Source: Roseicyclus sp. (lineage in GTDB: Bacteria; Pseudomonadota; Alphaproteobacteria; Rhodobacterales; Rhodobacteraceae). From it: a stretch of DNA of 64,000 nt. The stretch spans positions 62,001-126,000 of the forward strand of contig NZ_JAGYJN010000005.1 of NCBI RefSeq assembly GCF_018402035.1, read 5' to 3'. The notes below the pieces were generated by a model, which saw only the letters and a program-made list of their open reading frames with translations, was not told where the DNA came from and made no database searches. Positions 20,829 through 30,822 of the stretch are shown here, piece by piece (within the stretch, counting starts at the first letter, position 1; each line of letters opens with the position of its first letter). The position numbers and the translations under genes are program-made.

Positions 20829-22001
20829 TCATCTAAACGTCTTTCTGGGATCAAAGGCGTCGCGCACCCCTTCGAAGATGAAGACCAAAAGCGAAAGCAT
20901 GATCGCAAAGGCGAAAAACGCGGTGAAGGCCAGCCACGTGGCCTGCAAATTGTTCTTGGCCTGCAGCGTCATCTCGCCAAGGCTAGGCGCCGACGACGGC
21001 AGCCCGAAGCCCAAGAAATCAAGGCTGGCCAGACCACCGATGGTGCCCGTGACGATAAAGGGCAAAAAGGTCAGCGTGGCCACCATCGCATTGGGTAGCA
21101 CATGGCGGAACATGATCGTGCCGTTCGACACCCCCAGCGCGCGGGCGGCGCGGACATATTCGAAATTGCGCGCGCGTAGGAATTCGGCACGCACAACGCC
21201 CACAAGCCCTGTCCAGCCAAAGAGCACCATCAAAAACACCAACAGCCAGAAATCCATCACGAAAATCGCAGAGATGATGATGATGATGTATAGGCTGGGG
21301 GTCGAGTTCCAGATCTCGATCACCCGCTGAAAGATCAGATCAAGCCAGCCGCCATAAAACCCCTGTGCCGCACCTGCCGCGATCCCGATGACCGAGGTGA
21401 GGAATGTCACCACAAGCGCAAAGCTGACCGACAGCCGGAACCCATAGATCACCCGCGCCAGCACATCGCGCGCGGTGTCATCGGTGCCAAGCCAGTGGTT
21501 GGCATCCGGCGGCGATGGCGCGGCGCGGCCGATATCGTTGACCGTGTTGTAGCTATAGGGAATGAGCGGCCAAAGCAGCCAGCCTTGCGCGACGGTCTCG
21601 CCGTTGAAACTGCCCGTCGCCTGCACAATCTCGATCACATCTGCGGGATCGTCCCAGCAATCCTCCAGCCCGCCCGAAATGATCAGGCATTGCACCTCGA
21701 CATCGCGGTAAACGGCCTCGGTCCGGAAATCGCCGCCGAATTCGGTCTCGGGGTAGAAGTTGAAGATCGGCGTGTAATAGCTGCCTTGATACCGCACCAA
21801 GATGGGGCGGTCATTGGCGATGAATTCCGCAAACAGGCTGAGCCCGTAAAGCACCGCAAAGATCATCAAAGACCAAAAGGCACGGCGGTTGGCCTTGAAA
21901 TTCTGCCACCGGCGGCGGTTGAGCGGCGACAGCCAGCCACGCCGGGGCGGCGGCAACTCTGCCGCTGTGATTTGTGCCGGGCTGGGAACAGGCATCACCA
22001 T
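20829..22001 (-). CDS. yejE: ABC transporter permease YejE-type
   Basis: BPD-permease; YejE N-terminal region RRRWQNFKANRRAFWSL. Confidence 0.9.
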   Translation of the reverse strand: MVMPVPSPAQITAAELPPPRRGWLSPLNRRRWQNFKANRRAFWSLMIFAVLYGLSLFAEFIANDRPILVRYQGSYYTPIFNFYPETEFGGDFRTEAVYRDVEVQCLIISGGLEDCWDDPADVIEIVQATGSFNGETVAQGWLLWPLIPYSYNTVNDIGRAAPSPPDANHWLGTDDTARDVLARVIYGFRLSVSFALVVTFLTSVIGIAAGAAQGFYGGWLDLIFQRVIEIWNSTPSLYIIIIISAIFVMDFWLLVFLMVLFGWTGLVGVVRAEFLRARNFEYVRAARALGVSNGTIMFRHVLPNAMVATLTFLPFIVTGTIGGLASLDFLGFGLPSSAPSLGEMTLQAKNNLQATWLAFTAFFAFAIMLSLLVFIFEGVRDAFDPRKTFR

Positions 22002-22002
22002 C

Positions 22003-23157
22003 TTATGTCTCGCGCGTGTCGAAATCGATGCGCGGATCGATCCAGACATACATCAGGTCGGACAAGATATTCACGAAGAGCCCGATCAGCCCAAAGACAA
22101 AGAGCGTGCCGAAAATCACCGGGTAATCGCGGCTAACCGCCGCCTCAAAGGCCAGCCTGCCCAAACCATCAAGGCTAAAGATCGTCTCGATAATCAGCGA
22201 ACCACCGAAAAACACGCCCACGAACACCGCGGGAAAGCCCGCGATTACGATCAGCATCGCGTTGCGGAAGACATGGCCGTAAAGCACGCGGGATTCTTTC
22301 AGCCCCTTGGCGCGCGCGGTCATGACGTATTGCTTGCGGATTTCATCGAGAAAGCTGTTCTTGGTCAACAACGTCAGCGTCGCAAAGGCCGAGATGGTCG
22401 AGGCCAAGACCGGCAAGGTAATGTGCCAGAAATAATCCCCGATCTGCTGGATCAGGCTCATTTCCGCCCACCCGTCCGAGGTCAGGCCGCGCAGCGGGAA
22501 GATCTGGAAATACCGCCCCCCTGCGAACAACACCAAAAGCATGATCGCGAAAAGAAAGCCGGGGATCGCATAGGCGACGATGATCACACCGCTTGTCCAT
22601 GTGTCGAATTTGGTGCCATCGCGCGTTGCCTTGGCAATGCCCAAGGGGATCGAGATCAGATAGGCGATCAGCGTCGACCAAAGGCCAAGCGTGATCGAGA
22701 CGGGCAATTTCTCGATCACCAGATCAATGACCGAGATCGAGCGGAAATAGCTTTCGCCGAAATCGAAGCGGACGTAATCCCATATCATCAGGCCGAAACG
22801 TTCCAAACCGGGGATTTCTTCGGCAGCACATTGGTCATTACGCAGATTGGGTGTGCCGGTGAACCCCTCGGCACAGACGATGCGGGCAAAGTTGAACTGC
22901 ACGCGTAATTCATCAAGGAACTGCGGCGGAAGGCCACGCGCGCCTTCATAACCCACACTCTCGATCTCGTTTGCGCCCATCGTCTCGGACCCGCCGCCCG
23001 AGATGCCTGCAAAGACATCACCATCGCCCTCAAGCTGGGCGATAACCTGTTCGATGGGTCCGCCCGGCACGAATTGCGTCAGCGCGAAATTGATCACCAT
23101 GATCCCCAACAATGTGGGGATCATGAGCAATACGCGTCTGAGGATATAAGCGCCCAT
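22003..23157 (-). CDS. yejB: ABC transporter permease YejB-type
   Basis: MGAYILRRVLLMIPTLLGIMVINFALTQFVPGGPIEQ... Confidence 0.92.
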   Translation of the reverse strand: MGAYILRRVLLMIPTLLGIMVINFALTQFVPGGPIEQVIAQLEGDGDVFAGISGGGSETMGANEIESVGYEGARGLPPQFLDELRVQFNFARIVCAEGFTGTPNLRNDQCAAEEIPGLERFGLMIWDYVRFDFGESYFRSISVIDLVIEKLPVSITLGLWSTLIAYLISIPLGIAKATRDGTKFDTWTSGVIIVAYAIPGFLFAIMLLVLFAGGRYFQIFPLRGLTSDGWAEMSLIQQIGDYFWHITLPVLASTISAFATLTLLTKNSFLDEIRKQYVMTARAKGLKESRVLYGHVFRNAMLIVIAGFPAVFVGVFFGGSLIIETIFSLDGLGRLAFEAAVSRDYPVIFGTLFVFGLIGLFVNILSDLMYVWIDPRIDFDTRET

Positions 23158-23163
23158 ATGCTG

Positions 23164-25065
23164 TTACAGCACACCTTGATCGCGCAGCGCCTGTTCGGCT
23201 GCGGGGTCGACCCACCAGAAATCAAGGAAGCCGATGCCATAGGGCGGCAATTCCTCGGGGTAGCGGTAGTGATTGTAATAGGCGGCCCAGACGTTCTGGT
23301 TGAACCATTGCGGCACGCGGATACGGTACGCGCGCAACACCCGGTCAAGCGCGCGGGTCGCTGTTTCCATCTCTTCGCGGGTTTCGGCGCGGATCACGCT
23401 TTCCAGCAATTCATCAATCACCGGATCGGCAAGTCCCGCGACGTTGAACAACGATTCGTCGGCACCAAGTGAGCCGAAATATTGGCGCAAGCCGCTTCCC
23501 GGTTCATAGCCCATCGGGAAATTGCCGGTCAGCATGTCAAAATCGGCGTCGCGCTGGCGTTGGTTCATCTGCGCCCCATCCACCCGCGTCAGCCGCGCAT
23601 CGATGCCGATGGCGCGCAAATTCTCGACATAGGGGTTGATGATGCGGTCAAACAGCGGTGAGGCATTGAGAAATTCAACCGCGAGCGTTTGGCCAGCCGC
23701 ATTGCGCAAAAGCCCGTCTGCGCCGGGTGTCCAACCTGCGGCCTCCAACAATGCGGCGGCGCGGCGGGCCTGCGCGCGGTCAAAGGTCCGCGCGACATCC
23801 GATGGTGGGGTCGCAAAAGGCGCATCGGTAAAGACCTCATCGGGCAAACGTCCGCGAAACGGCTCGAGCACGGCAAGCTCTGCGCCCGACAAGATGCCCG
23901 TCGCCTCAAGATGGGTGTTTTCCCAAAAACTGTCGATTGGCGCGTAAAGCCCGTAGAACAGCGTTTGGTTTGTCCATTCAAAGTTGAACATCAGCGCGAT
24001 GGCCTCGCGCACGCGGGGATCTTGGAACTTTTCGCGCCGCAGGTTGAAGATAAAGCTTTGGCCGCTTGCGATCACCCCTTGGGGTATTTCTTCGCGAATG
24101 ACGATGCCGTCGGTCAGACGCGGGAAATTGTAGCTATTGGCCCAGTTTTGCGAACTGTTTTCCTGACGGAACAGGTAGTTTCCGGCGGTGAACCCCTCGA
24201 AGGCGGCGATGGCGTCGGCGTAGTATTCCACGCGAATACGGTCGAAATTATGCCGCCCCTGATTGATCGGCAGATCGCGCCCCCAGTAGTCGGGATTGCG
24301 CACAAAGACGGTCGAGCGGCCCGGATCGACCTCGCCCACCACATAGGGGCCGGAACCCGTCAGCGGTGTCAGTCGGCTATCCGAAAAGGGCAGGCCGCTG
24401 GCCTCATGGCTGGCGCGGCTGAACACCGGCAAACCGCCCGCCGCCTCGATCCGGCCGCGGAGCTGGCTGTCGGGGTTGAAATCGAAACGGATGCGCCGGT
24501 CGTCCAGAACTTCGGCACTCGCAAGGGTCAGGGGGATGCTGGCCCGAAAACTCGGCAGCCCCTCGTCGCGCAAAATCTCGTAGGAGAACAGCACATCATC
24601 GGCGGTGACGGGGCTGCCATCGGAAAACTGCGCCCCCGCGCGCAGGGTAAAGATCACATAGCTGCGATCCTCGGGATAGGCGATTGTCTCGCACAAGAGG
24701 CAATAGCTTTCACCGATGGTGTCCGATGTCCCCTCCAGCATCGATTCAAAAAAGATCGAGGCCAGAACTGCCGGATTGCCCTGATTGGTGTAGGGATGCA
24801 GCGAATCAAAGCTGCCACCGCCGCTTGACCAGCTCATCGACATTTCACCACCCTTTGGCGCGTCAGGGTTCACATAAGCCAGATGCGCGAAGTCAGCCGG
24901 ATAGGTCAGATCGGCGATGCCAAAGGTTGCCACCGCATGGGTCGTGATCAAACCATCTTGCTGCGCATCGGCGCGCGGGCTGCCCAGCGTCAAGGCCAAG
25001 GCGGCAATCAAGGGAACCGACATGGCGCGGCAAATCGAAAAAGCGGCTGCATGGTGTTCGGTCAT
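23164..25065 (-). CDS. yejA: ABC transporter solute-binding protein YejA-type
   Basis: Signal peptide, SBP_bac_5-like; operon order with yejBEF. Confidence 0.9.
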   Translation of the reverse strand: MTEHHAAAFSICRAMSVPLIAALALTLGSPRADAQQDGLITTHAVATFGIADLTYPADFAHLAYVNPDAPKGGEMSMSWSSGGGSFDSLHPYTNQGNPAVLASIFFESMLEGTSDTIGESYCLLCETIAYPEDRSYVIFTLRAGAQFSDGSPVTADDVLFSYEILRDEGLPSFRASIPLTLASAEVLDDRRIRFDFNPDSQLRGRIEAAGGLPVFSRASHEASGLPFSDSRLTPLTGSGPYVVGEVDPGRSTVFVRNPDYWGRDLPINQGRHNFDRIRVEYYADAIAAFEGFTAGNYLFRQENSSQNWANSYNFPRLTDGIVIREEIPQGVIASGQSFIFNLRREKFQDPRVREAIALMFNFEWTNQTLFYGLYAPIDSFWENTHLEATGILSGAELAVLEPFRGRLPDEVFTDAPFATPPSDVARTFDRAQARRAAALLEAAGWTPGADGLLRNAAGQTLAVEFLNASPLFDRIINPYVENLRAIGIDARLTRVDGAQMNQRQRDADFDMLTGNFPMGYEPGSGLRQYFGSLGADESLFNVAGLADPVIDELLESVIRAETREEMETATRALDRVLRAYRIRVPQWFNQNVWAAYYNHYRYPEELPPYGIGFLDFWWVDPAAEQALRDQGVL

Positions 25066-25199
25066 CTGGATCTCCGGACAAAATCGCATGGTTGTGCTTG
25101 TGGTATATTTGGGTCGGATCACGTTAGTGACCAGTGCCATCTCGGTTCAAGTTGAGATTGCGTGATCGCGCGCCCCAGCCGCAGGCGCAAAACGAAAAA

Positions 25200-25219
25200 G
25201 GCCGCCCAGATCGGCGGCC
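25200..25219 (-). terminator. Rho-independent terminator for the cytochrome c gene
   Basis: Minus strand GGCCGCC-N6-GGCGGCC followed by TTTTTC. Confidence 0.8.
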
Positions 25220-25244
25220 CCTTCCCTGATCCGATGATGCGACC

Positions 25245-25763
25245 TTACTGGAAGGTCGCAAGATAGGCGATCAGGTTTGCACGATCTTCAACTTCGCGCA
25301 TGCCGTTGTAGGACATGGAGGTGCCGGGCGCGTAGCCACGGGGGTTTTCCAAGAAGCCGGACAGGTTTTCCGGTGTCCAATCACCACCGAGCCCCGCAAG
25401 CGTGGCGGAATAGTTGAACCCTGCGGCCGCACCCTTTGCCCGGCCTACGACACCATGCAGATAGGGGCCAACGCCATTGGCACCGGGGTTCAGCTGGTGG
25501 CAAGCACCGCATTGACGCCAAAGACGCTCACCCGCTGACGCATCGGCGACGGCATAGACATCGGCAAAGGCGACCTCGATCACCTCTTCGACGACCTCTT
25601 CTTCGCCGCCATCGTCGACGAGGATGGCATAGCCCGCGACGTGATCGTCACCGTGCTTTTCGATATTGTACAGGCTCTCAGCGGCCCAGCCGCCCAACAA
25701 AAGCACCAGCAATGCGCCGCATACAGAGGCGAAAGCCTTGGTGATGGTCATGGTGTCGAACAT
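25245..25763 (-). CDS. Membrane-anchored c-type cytochrome (c552/CycM-like)
   Basis: N-terminal TM, CGACHQLNPGANGVGPYLHGVVGR. Confidence 0.88.
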   Translation of the reverse strand: MFDTMTITKAFASVCGALLVLLLGGWAAESLYNIEKHGDDHVAGYAILVDDGGEEEVVEEVIEVAFADVYAVADASAGERLWRQCGACHQLNPGANGVGPYLHGVVGRAKGAAAGFNYSATLAGLGGDWTPENLSGFLENPRGYAPGTSMSYNGMREVEDRANLIAYLATFQ

Positions 25764-25867
25764 GGTTTTCCCATCCGTCTCGCAATTTCCCGCGTATCTA
25801 TGGGGTTTCACCAACACATGGCAAGGTGTAGGGAGCGCGACGAAACGCCCCCATCGAAAGGTTTGTC

Positions 25868-26698
25868 ATGAGCGAGCGCATCGCATTTCAAGGAGAGCCC
25901 GGCGCCTATTCGCATCAGGCCATTCATGATGCACGCCCCGGCATGGAGGCGCTGCCTTGCGCCACTTTCGAAGATGCCATCGCCGCCGTGCAATCGGGGC
26001 AAGCCGTGCAAGCCATGTTGCCCGTGGAAAACACCACCTATGGCCGCGTGGCCGATATTCACCGACTGCTGCCCTCCTCGGGGTTGCATATCGTGGACGA
26101 GGCTTTCGTGCGGGTTCACATCAACCTGCTTGGGGTAAAGGGCGCAAAACTGGGCGATGTGACCGATGCTTGGTCGCATCTTGTGCTTTTGCCCCAATGC
26201 GCGGGCTTTTTGCGCAAACATGGGATCAAGGGACAGGTCAGCCCCGATAATGCCCGCGCCGCGCGCGATGTGGCGGCATGGGGTGAGCCAAGCAAGGCCG
26301 CGCTTGCCTCGGAATTGGCGGGCGAGATTTATGGTCTGGATGTGCTGGCCCGACATATCGAAGACAGCGACACCAACACGACGCGGTTCTTGATCATGGC
26401 GCGCGAACCCGATCTGGCGCGGCGCTCCGATCACATGATGACCACTTTCGTCTTCCGCGTCCGCAATATTCCGGCCGCTCTTTACAAGGCGATGGGTGGG
26501 TTTGCGACCAATGGCGTGAACATGACCAAGCTGGAAAGCTATATGGTCGATGGCTCGTTCACCGCGACGCAATTCTATGCCGATATCGAGGGCCACCCCG
26601 AGGATGACAACGTCAAGCTGGCGCTTGAGGAACTGGCCTATTTCACCAGCTTCCTGAAGATCCTCGGCACCTACCCCGCCGCATCGGTCAGGGATTGA
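25868..26698 (+). CDS. pheA: Prephenate dehydratase with ACT domain
   Basis: MSERIAFQGEPGAYSHQA..., VENTTYGRV, ESYMVDGSFTATQFYADIEGH. Confidence 0.93.
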   Translation: MSERIAFQGEPGAYSHQAIHDARPGMEALPCATFEDAIAAVQSGQAVQAMLPVENTTYGRVADIHRLLPSSGLHIVDEAFVRVHINLLGVKGAKLGDVTDAWSHLVLLPQCAGFLRKHGIKGQVSPDNARAARDVAAWGEPSKAALASELAGEIYGLDVLARHIEDSDTNTTRFLIMAREPDLARRSDHMMTTFVFRVRNIPAALYKAMGGFATNGVNMTKLESYMVDGSFTATQFYADIEGHPEDDNVKLALEELAYFTSFLKILGTYPAASVRD

Positions 26699-27572
26699 CC
26701 GCGCCCGCCGCGAACAGGCGTGCCATGGCGGGATGGGGGAAATCGCGCGCGGCGGTGATGGCGTAAAACCGCTCGACGATGCCAAGATCGCCCGGTGCTT
26801 GCATGATCATGCCAGCGGCGATCTCGTCCTCCAGCACCACGCGGGGGGCGAGGGCCACGCCCACATCCTGACGCGCCAACAGGCGCACCATCGCCATGTC
26901 GTCAACCTCGGCCACGATGGTGGGGGTGATCCCAGTGCGCGCGCAGTAAGCATCAAACCCCGTCCGGATCGAGCTTTCGGTGGGCAAGATCACCGGTTGA
27001 TTGGCCAAAAGCCAATCGGCGCTGCGCCCCGCAATCCGGCTTGCACGACCCACCAAAGCCACGGGCTGGGCGGCAATATGGCGGGCATGCAAACCCGGAT
27101 AGGCCATGGCGTCATGCGGTTCGGTCGACAAGACCACATCAAGTGCCAAACCCGCCAAACGCGGCAGCAACACAGCCGCCGAGCCCGAGACCAGCGCCAA
27201 TGGCACAGCATCGGGATCAGCCGCCAGAACAGGCCGCAGAAACTGAAGCTGAAAATTGCGCGACAACGTGGATAGCGCGCCGATGCGCAAAGGGCGCGCC
27301 CGCCCCGCGCCATCGCCCAGAACGCTCAGTAATTCTTCGCCTGCGCCAAAGATCCGCTCGGCGTGATCCAGCGCGATGCGCCCAGCCTCGGTCAAGATCA
27401 ACTGCCGCCCGCGCCGCGCAAAAAGCGCATGCCCAAGCCGTTCCTCAAGCTGCCGGATCTGCGCCGACAGCGCCGATTGCGACAGGTTCAGCCGTTCGGC
27501 CGCGCGGGTCAGATGCCCCTCGCGCGCGACCTCGCGGAAATAGCGCAGATGGTGGTAATTCAGCCGATCCAT
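26688..27572 (-). CDS. LysR-family transcriptional regulator
   Basis: N-terminal HTH: LRYFREVAREGHLTRAAERLNLSQSALSAQIRQLEERLG. Confidence 0.93.
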   Translation of the reverse strand: MDRLNYHHLRYFREVAREGHLTRAAERLNLSQSALSAQIRQLEERLGHALFARRGRQLILTEAGRIALDHAERIFGAGEELLSVLGDGAGRARPLRIGALSTLSRNFQLQFLRPVLAADPDAVPLALVSGSAAVLLPRLAGLALDVVLSTEPHDAMAYPGLHARHIAAQPVALVGRASRIAGRSADWLLANQPVILPTESSIRTGFDAYCARTGITPTIVAEVDDMAMVRLLARQDVGVALAPRVVLEDEIAAGMIMQAPGDLGIVERFYAITAARDFPHPAMARLFAAGAVNP

Positions 27573-27619
27573 GATGCTGTAAAATAGAACGATCCACGCT
27601 GATTGAAAGATAAATCAGA

Positions 27620-28666
27620 TCAAATTCCGATCACCCAATCCGCCAGCGCGATCCATAGCGGGATGGACAAGATCGCCACCGGCGTGCCGATCCCGGTCGA
27701 TGTGCCGACATAAGCGCTTGGGTTCGCCTCGGGCAGGGCCGCGCGCAAGGTGGGCGGGCCAGAGATGTCGGAACTTGACGCCGCCATCACCGCCAAAAGC
27801 ACCACGCCGCCCGCCGAAAACCCGGTCAGGTGATGGGCGACAAGCCCCGCACCAAAACCCAGCAAGCCATGCGCAAGCGGCCCCGCGATCCCGTAAAAGA
27901 CATAGGCATGCGCGACTTTGCGCATCTCACCCAGACGCGCCCAAGCCTCCATCCCCATGATCAGCATCAGGATCGACAAAAGTCCCCGGAAAAGCGGTTC
28001 GTAAAAGCTGGCGTAGACCTGTTCCGGCCTGCCCAACAGGCCGATGGCCAAGCCCAAAAGTAGGGCCGAGATGGCCGGGCTTTTGAGCGTGTCGGTCAAG
28101 ATCTCGCGCACGATCCCGTCGCCATGCGCACCGCCCATCGTGACTGTGGCCGCCCCCCCGCCAACCGGCATGGCGACAGCGGCGCGCGCCGCACTCATCC
28201 GCGCCAGCAAGATCGCCGTGACCAGCGCCGCGATATCCATGAAGGGGTAAAGCGCGCCGATAAACCCCTCGTAAGCAATGCCTTCGGCGTCCAGCATGAC
28301 CATCCCCGCCGCAAGCGTCGAGGCCGAGACAGCACCGAAAAGCCCCGCGGTCGCCATCCCATCCATTCGGGAAACACCGCGCGTCCGCGCCAATGTGCGC
28401 GACCCAAGCAGCACGATGGCCACGCCCACCAATGCAGCCGCAATCGCGGGCACGGCCAGCGCGATCAGATCAGCCTCGCGCACCGAAATGCCAGCGCCAA
28501 GCCCCACCTTCAGCAGCAAGACCAACACGATGAATTGATAGACCGGCGCGGGCACCGAGAGCTTGCTGCCCATCGCTGCCAGCATCATGCCGCCGATCAG
28601 AAAAGCCAGCGTCGGCTTTTGCAGCTGCGCGACCAGCGTCGCGGTGATGTCAAACAGCATGTCCAT
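27620..28666 (-). CDS. SbtA-family sodium-dependent bicarbonate transporter-like permease
   Basis: Hydrophobic, duplicated 5-TM architecture; MAASSSDISGPPTLRAALPEANPSAYVGTSTGIGTPVAI. Confidence 0.78.
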   Translation of the reverse strand: MDMLFDITATLVAQLQKPTLAFLIGGMMLAAMGSKLSVPAPVYQFIVLVLLLKVGLGAGISVREADLIALAVPAIAAALVGVAIVLLGSRTLARTRGVSRMDGMATAGLFGAVSASTLAAGMVMLDAEGIAYEGFIGALYPFMDIAALVTAILLARMSAARAAVAMPVGGGAATVTMGGAHGDGIVREILTDTLKSPAISALLLGLAIGLLGRPEQVYASFYEPLFRGLLSILMLIMGMEAWARLGEMRKVAHAYVFYGIAGPLAHGLLGFGAGLVAHHLTGFSAGGVVLLAVMAASSSDISGPPTLRAALPEANPSAYVGTSTGIGTPVAILSIPLWIALADWVIGI

Positions 28667-28770
28667 GGCCCAATCCCCAACAAGCACCCAAACTTGTCGG
28701 GGGATATGCCGTGTGAAAGCCTGAAATAAAAATACAGCTTATGCGCTTTTCGTTCTGAATTATCGAACGA

Positions 28771-29088
28771 TCAGCCCATCAACCAGCCGATCCCCCAAAG
28801 GGTGGCCATGCCCACGACAATCGCCCAGATCGCGTTCTTGGTCCAAAGCCCGACGGCAAGCGCCAAGCTGGCGGCTGCGATGCGACTTGGGTCCATCTGA
28901 CCGCCCGTTGCCTCGGGCCAAAGCACCAAGGGCGTGACCATCGCGGGCAAGATACCCACCGCCGTATAGCGCAGGTGCCTGAGCAGCCAAAGGGGCAAGG
29001 CCCGGTTGCCCAAGATGCCCAGAAACGAAAAACGGATCACAAAGGTGCCCGCACCCAGCGCCAGAATGATGATCCAGATCTCGGTCAT
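28771..29088 (-). CDS. azlD: AzlD family branched-chain amino acid exporter subunit
   Basis: MTEIWIIILALGAGTFVIRFSFLGILG...; follows azlC. Confidence 0.88.
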   Translation of the reverse strand: MTEIWIIILALGAGTFVIRFSFLGILGNRALPLWLLRHLRYTAVGILPAMVTPLVLWPEATGGQMDPSRIAAASLALAVGLWTKNAIWAIVVGMATLWGIGWLMG

Positions 29089-29096
29089 CGTATAGT

Positions 29097-29804
29097 TCAC
29101 GGCCGCGTCCCCATCCGGCGCTCGACCTCGGCCCCGACCATCATCGCGATCAGACCAGCAAGAAGCAGCCAGAGATTCCACGGCAAAAAGCTGAGTAAGA
29201 TCGCCATCACGATGGATGTCACCGCCGCCGCGACATGGGCCAATGTGCGCAAGGCAGGCGTAATCAGCGCGATAAAGGTGATCGGCACCGCGAAATCGAG
29301 CGCAAGCGCAGGCGGGATCGCCTCGCCCACCACGATGCCCAGCGCCGATGCGCCGATCCAGACCGGAATGATGGGGGTGGACGCGCCAAAGAAATACGCG
29401 GCTTTGGCCGCCGTGCTTTGGCTTGGGGCCGCCTCGTAATCGGCATGGGACAGGGCATAGGTCTGATCGACATTCATATAAGCGATCAGCGCCCGCTGCC
29501 ACAGCGGCGCGCGCCCCAGATGCGGCGCGAAAGAGGCCGAATACATCGCCATGCGCAGGTTGATCGCCAAGGCCGAGGCGATAACGATCAGCGTTGGCGC
29601 ATTGTCTTGCATCAGTTGCAGCGCCGTGAATTGCGACGCACCCGCAATGACCAGTACGGTAAAGCCCATGACTTGGGCCACATCAAGCCCCGCCTCGGTG
29701 CCGACAACGCCGAACAACAGCCCAAAGGGACCGACCACGATGGTGAACGGCAGCGCCGCGCGAAAGCCGCGCCAATAAGCGGTTCTGGGGGTGGATGCAG
29801 TCAT
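29097..29804 (-). CDS. azlC: AzlC family branched-chain amino acid exporter subunit
   Basis: FRAALPFTIVVGPFGLLFG... AzlC-like. Confidence 0.9.
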   Translation of the reverse strand: MTASTPRTAYWRGFRAALPFTIVVGPFGLLFGVVGTEAGLDVAQVMGFTVLVIAGASQFTALQLMQDNAPTLIVIASALAINLRMAMYSASFAPHLGRAPLWQRALIAYMNVDQTYALSHADYEAAPSQSTAAKAAYFFGASTPIIPVWIGASALGIVVGEAIPPALALDFAVPITFIALITPALRTLAHVAAAVTSIVMAILLSFLPWNLWLLLAGLIAMMVGAEVERRMGTRP

Positions 29805-29918
29805 GGGATGGGTTAGGTTCCGGTCTCTCTGGCGATAGCCATAGGCGAGGTGCCGGGGGGATGCAATTCAGCGCTGCGCGATGCAAAAGTCACCCGTCAG
29901 ATCGGAAAGGGAGCGGCG

Positions 29919-30770
29919 ATGCGCATTGATACCGTGATCATGGTCGATTGGTCGGCCCGCTCTGCCCCTTCGCCTGCGCGCCCGACCAAGGACGCAATCT
30001 TCGTGGCCGAGCATACGGGGCGCGAGGGACATGTCACCTATTGCCGGACCCGCGACGCGGCGACAGAGCATCTGACAGCGCGGTTTCAGGCCGCACTTGC
30101 CGAAGGGCGGCGGGTGCTCGCGGGTTTCGATTTTCCTTTCGCCTATCCGGCGGGTTTTGCCACGGCGCTGACCGGGCAGGACGACCCCTTTGCGGTTTGG
30201 GAATGGTTGGCCGCAGCGGTCACGGATGACGCGCGCAATGCCAATAACCGCCTCGATGTCGCGGATCAGATCAACGCCCGCTTTGACGCGCCGGGGCCGT
30301 TCTGGTCGCACCCCACGGGCAAGACCCCCACCCATGTACCCTTTCGCAAACCGCCCCATCTGGGCTTTCCCTTCGCCGAGCGGCGGCAGGTCGAGATGGT
30401 GGCGAAAGGGGCGAGCACCTGTTTTCAGCTTTTCGGCAATGGCGCTGTCGCAAGCCAGACGCTTGTGGGCCTGCCACGGCTGCACGCGCTCAAGCAACAT
30501 TTCGGCGCGGCGCTGGCGGTGCGTCCGTTTGAGGATCGCCCGGCCCCGATCCTTTTGGCGGAGGTTTACCCTTCGATCCTGTCAGCCGAGATCAAGCGCC
30601 GCCAACGCCCCGGCGAAATCCCCGACGCCGCACAGGTGCGCGTCTTGGCCCAAGCCTTTGCCGCGCTACCGCCCGACAGGCTGGATGCCATGCTGCGCGA
30701 AGGTGATCGCATCGAGGGCTGGATTGCCGGGCTAGGTCACGCCGATGAGATGATCGCTGCCTTGGGCTAG
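29919..30770 (+). CDS. Conserved hypothetical protein
   Basis: MRIDTVIMVDWSARSAPSPARPTKDAIF...; long ORF with good codon phase; family not identified with confidence. Confidence 0.75.
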   Translation: MRIDTVIMVDWSARSAPSPARPTKDAIFVAEHTGREGHVTYCRTRDAATEHLTARFQAALAEGRRVLAGFDFPFAYPAGFATALTGQDDPFAVWEWLAAAVTDDARNANNRLDVADQINARFDAPGPFWSHPTGKTPTHVPFRKPPHLGFPFAERRQVEMVAKGASTCFQLFGNGAVASQTLVGLPRLHALKQHFGAALAVRPFEDRPAPILLAEVYPSILSAEIKRRQRPGEIPDAAQVRVLAQAFAALPPDRLDAMLREGDRIEGWIAGLGHADEMIAALG

Positions 30771-30822
30771 GGGCGGAAAACCCGGGTTTTCCCGCCAGAA
30801 AAACACGTGTTTTTCTGCCCCC
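30771..30822. repeat. Palindrome array (2 units, 23-bp spacing) filling the gap between convergent genes
   Basis: AAAACCCGGGTTTT (30777-30790) and CAGAAAAACACGTGTTTTTCTG (30796-30817), bracketed by AGGGGC/GCCCCCT. Confidence 0.85.

Noticed and set aside
23689-24828. 379-aa plus-strand ORF
   Set aside because: Antisense to yejA.
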